The notes under the pieces were generated by a model that saw only the letters and a list, made by a program, of their open reading frames with translations, was not told the DNA's origin and did not search any database. Positions 6,137 through 10,503 of a stretch of DNA of 10,503 nucleotides are shown in pieces. Each line of letters starts with the position of its first letter. The first letter of the stretch is position 1. The position numbers were made by a program, and so were the translations under genes. The stretch comes from an uncultured bacterium (lineage in GTDB: Bacteria; Armatimonadota; UBA5829; DSUL01), in assembly GCA_937967775.1 (NCBI GenBank), contig CALCJH010000098.1, forward strand, positions 1 through 10,503, read 5' to 3'.

Positions 6137-7191
6137 TTCAGTGGGGAATCATCGGTTGTGGCGGGATCGCGCGACGGCGCGTCCTGCCGGCAGCGACGGA
6201 GATGCGATCCACCCGGTTCGTGGCGGTGATGGACGCCGATCCGGATGTGACCCGGGAGGTTGCTGCAGAGAGCGGAACGCGCGCATGTTTCAGCGTAGAA
6301 GACATCCTCAATGACCCTCAGATTCAGGCGGTCTACATCGCCACACCGGTCTACCTGCATCACCCACAGGCTCTGCTGGCCGCAGCAAAAGGGAAACACG
6401 TCCTGCTCGAGAAACCTCTTGCGCTGACTGTGGAGCAGGGGCGCGAAATCGTGGAGACCTTCGAGACGCGCGGCCTCTCGCTGATGGAAGGCTATATGAT
6501 GAAGTTCCATTCACTCAACAGCCGCGCGGCGGAGATGGTGGCCGTAGGAGAGATTGGCGAGCCGGTCTTTCTTCGCGCTCAGCTGAGCTGCTGGTACCCC
6601 GAGATTCAAGGGTCCTGGAGGCAGGACCCCTCGCTTGGAGGCGGGGGGGCATTGATGGATATGGCCACGCATCTATTCGACCTTCTTGAGGAGATTTGCG
6701 GGTCTCGCATCGTGGAGGTGACGGCCTTCGTTGCCACCCGGACGTTTTCCTATGCTGTGGAAGACAGCTCGGTGACGCTGCTCCGGTTCAAGAACGGAGC
6801 TTTCGGGGTGGCCGAGGCCTTCTTCAACATCCCGGATATGGCAACACAGGGGCGGCTGGAAATCTACGGGACAGCCGGCTCGATTCTGAGCGAGGGGACC
6901 GTTGGCCAGGATCCGGGGGGCTCGATGCACGCTTTCCTGGGCACAGCGCAGAAGGGGTACGACGCCCTTCAGCGACGCGCCGGCACTGACCTCGAGCGGC
7001 AGGCCATCACCGCCCCGCCCGTGAATATGTACGCTGCAGAGTTCGACTATTTTTCGGAATGCATTTTTGAAGGCCGCGAGCCCCAGAGAAGCACCGGACG
7101 ACAGGGATTGCATATTCTGGAAGTGGCGTGCGCGGCGTATGAAAGCGCCCGCTCGGGACGGGCGGTCCGTCCTGGGTCAGAGAGCCTGTAG
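6133..7191 (+). CDS. Gfo/Idh/MocA-family NAD(P)-dependent oxidoreductase
   Basis: A 352-residue dehydrogenase of the glucose-fructose oxidoreductase / inositol dehydrogenase / MocA family. The N-terminal Rossmann motif is GIIGCGGIA (5-13), followed by an acidic segment near 34-36 (MDAD) that suggests NAD preference. EKPLAL (93-98) carries the conserved Lys. GGALMDMATHLFDLL (171-185) gives Asp176 and His180, the catalytic Asp-x-x-x-His pair. Length and domain order are normal. The ATG overlaps the creatininase stop codon (ATGA), with GGAGGAG (6115-6121) eleven bases upstream inside the previous gene, so translation is coupled. These enzymes oxidise a ring hydroxyl of a sugar, sugar phosphate or cyclitol. 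With the adjacent hydrolase and the divergent sugar-phosphate operon, a role in (amino)sugar or cyclitol catabolism is inferred. Confidence 0.92.
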   Translation: MIQWGIIGCGGIARRRVLPAATEMRSTRFVAVMDADPDVTREVAAESGTRACFSVEDILNDPQIQAVYIATPVYLHHPQALLAAAKGKHVLLEKPLALTVEQGREIVETFETRGLSLMEGYMMKFHSLNSRAAEMVAVGEIGEPVFLRAQLSCWYPEIQGSWRQDPSLGGGGALMDMATHLFDLLEEICGSRIVEVTAFVATRTFSYAVEDSSVTLLRFKNGAFGVAEAFFNIPDMATQGRLEIYGTAGSILSEGTVGQDPGGSMHAFLGTAQKGYDALQRRAGTDLERQAITAPPVNMYAAEFDYFSECIFEGREPQRSTGRQGLHILEVACAAYESARSGRAVRPGSESL

Positions 7192-7201
7192 AAAAGATAC
7201 G

Positions 7202-7230
7202 CTGGCCGCACCACCGAGCGATGCGGCCAG
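7202..7230 (-). terminator. Terminator hairpin between convergent genes
   Basis: CTGGCCGCA (7202-7210) and TGCGGCCAG (7222-7230) form a perfect 9-bp stem with an 11-base loop. On the minus strand it is followed closely by a T-rich tail (TATCTTTTCT), fitting termination of the Spy-like transcript, whose stop is about 30 bp away. On the plus strand there is no T run, so termination of the dehydrogenase transcript by the same stem would be weaker. Confidence 0.55.
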
Positions 7231-7262
7231 ACGCAGAAGCCGGAAGATTATTTCTCAGGACC

Positions 7263-8021
7263 TCACCGTGCGGGAGGAGTCTGCCAGCTCCTGGCGCGCT
7301 GCTCGAACTGGCGCCGCTGGTCGGGGGTCAGCACGCTCATCACCCGCTCGTGAGTCCTGGTCCTGATCTCACTGAGGAGGCGAGCCTTCTCCTCTGCGGG
7401 CAGGTTCTGGTCCGCCATCACGGTGGCGGCCTCCCGGGCGCCCTCCTGCCGGATGAGTCGGACGCGCTCCTGCTGCTCGGCCGTCAGCTGCACGCCGGGA
7501 ACAAGGCCGGCCATTCCAAAGCCCGCCCGGTATCCGGCCGCTCCGGCTCCGATGCCGCGGCCCGCGCCACGACCCGTTCCAGCTCCCCATCCGAGGCCGC
7601 TTCCGCAGGGTCCCCGGCCAAAACCTGGCCCGGCCCCACGCCATCCCGCTCCGCCGGCCGGCTGCCAGTTCGGCCAGCGGGTCTCGAACTGTCGGCGCTG
7701 CTCCGGAGACAGGACGTTCATCACGCGCTCGTGGCCTTCCTGGCGCACCCTCGCGATCTCGGCCGCAATCTCCTCCGGACTGCCGCCGGACCATCGAAGC
7801 TCCTGCACCCGTCGCATCGTCTCGGAGCGGATCTCAGCGACCTGCCGCTCCTGTTCCGGCGTCAGCTGCACTCCCGGAACCACACCGATGGCACCTGCTC
7901 CAGCGAATGCACCACGGCCGGGTCCGCCGCGGCGGCCCTGCGCGTCGGCCTGAAGCGCGAGTGATGCCGTGAGCCCCGCCACCACCGCGGAAATCGTAAG
8001 AATGGTCGCTAATCTCTTCAT
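7263..8021 (-). CDS. Spy/CpxP/ZraP-like periplasmic protein with internal duplication
   Basis: A 252-residue exported protein. A Sec signal peptide spans 1-27 with likely cleavage ADA|Q. The mature protein holds two copies of an LTxxQ-type unit: VPGVQLTPEQ (48-57) with HERVMNVLSPEQRRQFETR (97-115), and VPGVQLTAEQ (174-183) with HERVMSVLTPDQRRQFEQR (224-242). Between them lies a Gly/Arg-rich linker (about 122-172) containing a single Cys139. LTxxQ helices define the Spy/CpxP/ZraP group of periplasmic chaperones and metal-stress proteins, which are normally about 140-170 residues with one unit, so this is a tandem two-domain version. The ATG is well supported by GGAGG (8031-8035), nine bases upstream. 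It follows a sensor kinase and a sigma-54-type regulator on the same strand, recalling zraP beside zraSR. A zinc or envelope-stress role is inference. Confidence 0.82.
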   Translation of the reverse strand: MKRLATILTISAVVAGLTASLALQADAQGRRGGPGRGAFAGAGAIGVVPGVQLTPEQERQVAEIRSETMRRVQELRWSGGSPEEIAAEIARVRQEGHERVMNVLSPEQRRQFETRWPNWQPAGGAGWRGAGPGFGRGPCGSGLGWGAGTGRGAGRGIGAGAAGYRAGFGMAGLVPGVQLTAEQQERVRLIRQEGAREAATVMADQNLPAEEKARLLSEIRTRTHERVMSVLTPDQRRQFEQRARSWQTPPAR

Positions 8022-8051
8022 GTCTTGAATCCTCCAGGTTGCTCTCAGGAG

Positions 8052-8067
8052 CGCCTAGTCCTTGCCC
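8052..8067 (-). promoter_or_regulatory. Weak -24/-12 (sigma-54-like) candidate before the Spy-like gene
   Basis: Reading the minus strand, GGGCAAG-N4-AGGCG has the invariant GG-N10-GC spacing of sigma-54 promoters. It matches 5 of 7 bases of the -24 box but only the GC of the -12 box. Its position would place transcription start near 8041, just before the SD. It was sought because the neighbouring regulator carries the sigma-54 contact motif. The match is poor and may be chance. Confidence 0.2.
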
Positions 8068-8149
8068 CTCTGCCAACCACCCTCGGAGTGTAGGTTCAAC
8101 CGATAAGACGACACAGCATCCCGTTCCATTCGCTTTTTTGAGTGGCAGG

Positions 8150-9349
8150 TCAAGTTTTCAGCACTTCAGGTGGAAGCAGGTCAGGGGTAAGGATCCTGGC
8201 GTCCGGATCCGCCAGCACGCAGGCTCTCTCGATCACATTCTCCAGTTCCCGCACATTGCCAGGCCACCGGTAGGCCGCAAGGGCATCCAGGAACTTCTGA
8301 GACGCGCCCTCGATCTTGCGGCCCTCTTCGGGAGCGTATTTCCGGATAAAGTGGTCCACAAGCAGAGGGATGTCCTCAGTGCGCTCACGCAGAGGGGGAA
8401 GGTCGATCTGGACTACCTTCAGCCGGAAGTAGAGGTCCTCCCGGAATTCTCCCTTTTCCACAAGCTTTGCCAGGTCCTGGTTGGTTGCCGTGATCAGCCG
8501 GACATCCACGCGGATGGTCTTATTGCCTCCAACGCGCTCGAACTCACGCTCCTGCAGCACCCGCAGCAGCTTGCGCTGCACCTCCATCGGGATGTCACCG
8601 ATCTCGTCCAGGAAAAGCGTACCTTTGTGCGCCAGCTCAAAGCGTCCGATCTTCTGGGAAAGCGCGCCGGTGAAAGCACCTTTCTCGTGACCGAAGAGTT
8701 CGCTCTCCAACAGGTTCTCCGACAGAGCGATGCAGGCAACCGCCACGAAGTTCTCGGACGCACGAGGGCTGTTGAAATGAAGAGCCCGGGCAATAAGCTC
8801 CTTACCCGTTCCGCTCTCCCCGCGGATGAGGACGGAAGCCCGGGACTGGGCCACCCGTTCCACCAGGTCGAAGACCTCCCGCATTTTAGGGGACTGCCCC
8901 ACAATGTTGTCAAAACGATAGGACTGCTTCAGCTTTTCCCGGACGCCTGTATCCGGAGACTCAAGCTCCCGGCGCTCGATGGCCTTTCGCACCAGAACCT
9001 TCAGGTCGTCTATGTCGAAAGGCTTAGTGACGTAGTCGAAGGCGCCCAGACGCATAGCGTCCACCGCCGTACGGATAGTCCCGTGAGCGGTGATCATCAC
9101 AACGGAGACGCGGGGGTTCGTCTCGCGGACAACTTCCAGAAGCTCCACACCGTTGATGTCCGGCATGATCAGGTCACTGATGAGAACATCCGTGTCCCGG
9201 TTGGCCTTCAACAGCTCCAGCGCCTTCCTGCCGTTCTCGGCAGTGAACACCTGATAGCCCTCGCGCTGGAAGGTGGCCTCCAGCACGCGGCGGATGTTCG
9301 GCTCATCGTCCGCGATCAGAATGGTTCCGGGTCTGGCGTTCTCCAGCAA
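8150..9349 (-). CDS. NtrC-family sigma-54-activating response regulator lacking the C-terminal HTH
   Basis: A 399-residue regulator. The receiver domain spans about 8-125 with the acidic pair Asp14/Asp15, phospho-acceptor Asp59, Thr87 and Lys109. The AAA+ domain spans about 146-390 with Walker A GESGTGKE (177-184), the sigma-54 contact loop GAFTGA (224-229), Walker [10 protein letters not shown] (244-252), the RER motif near 321-323 and WPGNVREL (362-369). The chain stops at [13 protein letters not shown], where NtrC, ZraR and AtoC continue for about 50-70 more residues into a Fis-type helix-turn-helix. Only 128 bp separate its stop from the next start codon, and no HTH is readable there in any frame. 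So it keeps sigma-54 activation but has no DNA-binding domain, as in FlgR of Helicobacter or the chlamydial CtcC. The start is TTG (9347-9349) with GGGGGA (9356-9361) six bases upstream. The partner is the kinase encoded just upstream. Confidence 0.93.
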   Translation of the reverse strand: MLENARPGTILIADDEPNIRRVLEATFQREGYQVFTAENGRKALELLKANRDTDVLISDLIMPDINGVELLEVVRETNPRVSVVMITAHGTIRTAVDAMRLGAFDYVTKPFDIDDLKVLVRKAIERRELESPDTGVREKLKQSYRFDNIVGQSPKMREVFDLVERVAQSRASVLIRGESGTGKELIARALHFNSPRASENFVAVACIALSENLLESELFGHEKGAFTGALSQKIGRFELAHKGTLFLDEIGDIPMEVQRKLLRVLQEREFERVGGNKTIRVDVRLITATNQDLAKLVEKGEFREDLYFRLKVVQIDLPPLRERTEDIPLLVDHFIRKYAPEEGRKIEGASQKFLDALAAYRWPGNVRELENVIERACVLADPDARILTPDLLPPEVLKT

Positions 9350-9438
9350 GTGTTTTCCCCCAGGTGAGACTCGCCGCTGATGAGCGGGGTGGTTATCCTC
9401 CGGCCAACATTATCGGCAAAGCGAGTCCCTGCTGCGCA

Positions 9439-9451
9439 GCGCCTCAGGCGC
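9439..9451. repeat. Small hairpin around the kinase stop codon
   Basis: GCGCC (9439-9443) and GGCGC (9447-9451) flank a 3-base loop that is the kinase stop codon itself. An overlapping 10-bp palindrome GCTGCGCAGC lies at 9431-9440. There is no T tract. It lies in the 94-bp gap between kinase and regulator and could modulate downstream expression or stabilise the mRNA. The pairing is visible; the function is speculative. Confidence 0.25.
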
Positions 9452-10503
9452 GTTCCATCAGATCGGGCGGAGAAGGTTCGTCCCGCTGGAGCAAAGACGG
9501 TGCCGGTCCCCTGACAGGCAGATGTATCCGGAAGACCGCACCTTCTCCCTCTACCGACTCCACGGCAATATGCCCTCCGTGGTTCTGCACGATCTTCTGG
9601 ACTACCGGCAGACCAAGGCCGGTGCCTTTGACTTTTGTCGTGAAGAACGGTGTGAAGATCCGCTCCAGGCGGTCCGGCGGGATCCCGCAGCCCGTGTCGC
9701 GCACCCACAGCTCCACGCTCTCCGGCCAATCCGCCGAAGGACGCGCCCCGAGCTCCAGTGTGCCTCCTTCCGGCATCGCCTGGATGGCGTTAAGGACCAG
9801 GTTCAAAAGCACCTGCTCCATCTGCTTGACGTCCGCGAGGAAGGAGGGTGTTCCCTCCCGGACAGCCACGAAGCAATCTATGCCTGCCTGCTCCAGTTGC
9901 GCGGCCACTCGCGAGCGCCCTCGCTCCAGGAGGTCATGCGGCCTGACCTCCGACACTTCCAGCTTCAAAGGGCGCGCGAAGTCCAGGAACTCGCTTGCGA
10001 TCCGATTGAGCCCGTCCACCTCCTCGATGATGATATTGAGAAACTCCCGGTTGGCGGGGTCGGTAAGCTCGGAATTCAGGAACTGCGCCGCTCCCTTGAT
10101 GGACGAAAGGGGATTGCGCAGCTCGTGGGCAATGCTTGCCGCTAGCTGACCGATGGCCGCCAGCTCACCCATGCGGCGCACCTCTTCCTGCATCCGCACT
10201 TGCTGGGTCATATCCTCGAAGACGATAACGAGTCCCAGAGGCTCGCCGTCGGTATTTCTGAGCTGGGAAGAGCTGAGTGAAATATGAAGCTGTGACTCCG
10301 GCCCGTTTTTCAGGGTCAGTGTGACACCCCGCTCAGGAGGAGCCCCGTCCAGAACGCGTGCAAGGGATGCCTCAAGGGAAGCCATGTCAGCCGGCGCTAT
10401 CTCGAACCGCTCCAGCACCTCGGTGAACGTGACTCCCAGGGTGGCGGAAGATTCGATTCCCAGGATCTCTTCGGCCGCACGGTTCCAGCTCACCACCCGG
10501 CCT
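9444..10503 (-). CDS. PAS-containing sensor histidine kinase, NtrB-like (5' end outside window)
   Basis: The gene is cut by the window edge: its reading frame stays open to 10503 and the visible part starts inside a PAS domain (GRVVSWNRAAEEILG, a common PAS opening). The GTG at 10496 is therefore internal, not a start. Numbered from that GTG, the PAS domain covers about 1-100. The HisKA H-box AAIGQLAASIAHELRNPLSS (113-132) has phospho-acceptor His124. The ATPase domain has the N-box NLVLNAIQAMPEGG (232-245), G1 RDTGCGIP (266-273), F-box FTPFF (281-285) and G2 GTGLGL (291-296), all intact. The protein ends LMERA. The sequence most resembles NtrB/ZraS/AtoS-type kinases, the usual partners of NtrC-family regulators, and the regulator gene follows 94 bp downstream on the same strand. 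Any membrane or sensory segment lies upstream of the window, so the signal is unknown. Confidence 0.93.
   Translation of the reverse strand, partial: GRVVSWNRAAEEILGIESSATLGVTFTEVLERFEIAPADMASLEASLARVLDGAPPERGVTLTLKNGPESQLHISLSSSQLRNTDGEPLGLVIVFEDMTQQVRMQEEVRRMGELAAIGQLAASIAHELRNPLSSIKGAAQFLNSELTDPANREFLNIIIEEVDGLNRIASEFLDFARPLKLEVSEVRPHDLLERGRSRVAAQLEQAGIDCFVAVREGTPSFLADVKQMEQVLLNLVLNAIQAMPEGGTLELGARPSADWPESVELWVRDTGCGIPPDRLERIFTPFFTTKVKGTGLGLPVVQKIVQNHGGHIAVESVEGEGAVFRIHLPVRGPAPSLLQRDEPSPPDLMERA

Noticed and set aside
8022..8149. A missing helix-turn-helix for the regulator hidden downstream by frameshift
   Set aside because: The gap is 128 bp with stops, and none of the frames I read gives a Fis-like helix pattern. 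The region also holds the leader of the Spy-like gene.
8039..9367. Open frame of 442 codons on the plus strand
   Set aside because: It is entirely antisense to the response regulator, which has complete domain motifs. The long open frame follows from GC-rich codon bias; the translation shows no recognisable motif.
1..10503. Insertion sequences, CRISPR arrays, tRNA or rRNA genes
   Set aside because: I saw no transposase-like protein, no regularly spaced direct repeats, and no cloverleaf or rRNA-like sequence. Coding density is high, with no gap above 200 bp.

Overview
This is a GC-rich bacterial window with eleven tightly packed protein-coding genes. I see no RNA genes, no mobile elements and no CRISPR. 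Exported proteins, one of which ends like an outer-membrane beta-barrel, together with a Spy/ZraP-like periplasmic protein, point to a diderm (Gram-negative-type) bacterium. The mix of NtrC-type regulation, Gfo/Idh oxidoreductases, creatininase-like hydrolases and URO-D-like proteins would suit Armatimonadota, Planctomycetota or related environmental lineages. That placement is a guess from gene style, not a determination.

Layout: (1) Positions 1-745 hold a leader hairpin and a secreted protein of unknown function. (2) Positions 835-5146 on the minus strand form a five-gene operon, read from high to low coordinates: a BadF/BadG-type sugar kinase, two tandem SIS-domain phosphosugar proteins of 245 residues each, a URO-D/MtaA-fold protein and a PIG-L/LmbE deacetylase. 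The first three genes are only a few bases apart and most have strong Shine-Dalgarno sequences. (3) Divergent from it, across about 190 bp, positions 5333-7191 on the plus strand encode a creatininase-family metallohydrolase and a Gfo/Idh/MocA dehydrogenase that overlap by ATGA. (4) Positions 7263-10503 on the minus strand encode, in transcription order, an NtrB-like PAS histidine kinase (truncated by the window edge), a sigma-54-activating response regulator without a DNA-binding domain, and a duplicated Spy/ZraP-like periplasmic protein.

How they may work together: the seven genes of regions 2 and 3 look like one catabolic or salvage module for an amino sugar, sugar or cyclitol. Deacetylation, phosphorylation, SIS-domain chemistry on a phosphosugar, NAD-dependent oxidation and ring hydrolysis are all represented. 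The substrate cannot be read from sequence and no transporter is visible here. Region 4 resembles the zinc/envelope-stress Zra system (ZraS-ZraR-ZraP) in content, but its regulator ends right after the AAA+ domain. It would have to activate sigma-54 polymerase without specific DNA binding, as described for FlgR of Helicobacter.

The most interesting points are the regulator without a helix-turn-helix, the SIS pair in which one member has lost its first phosphate-loop serine, the unusual composition of the divergent catabolic cluster, and the internal duplication in the Spy-like protein.
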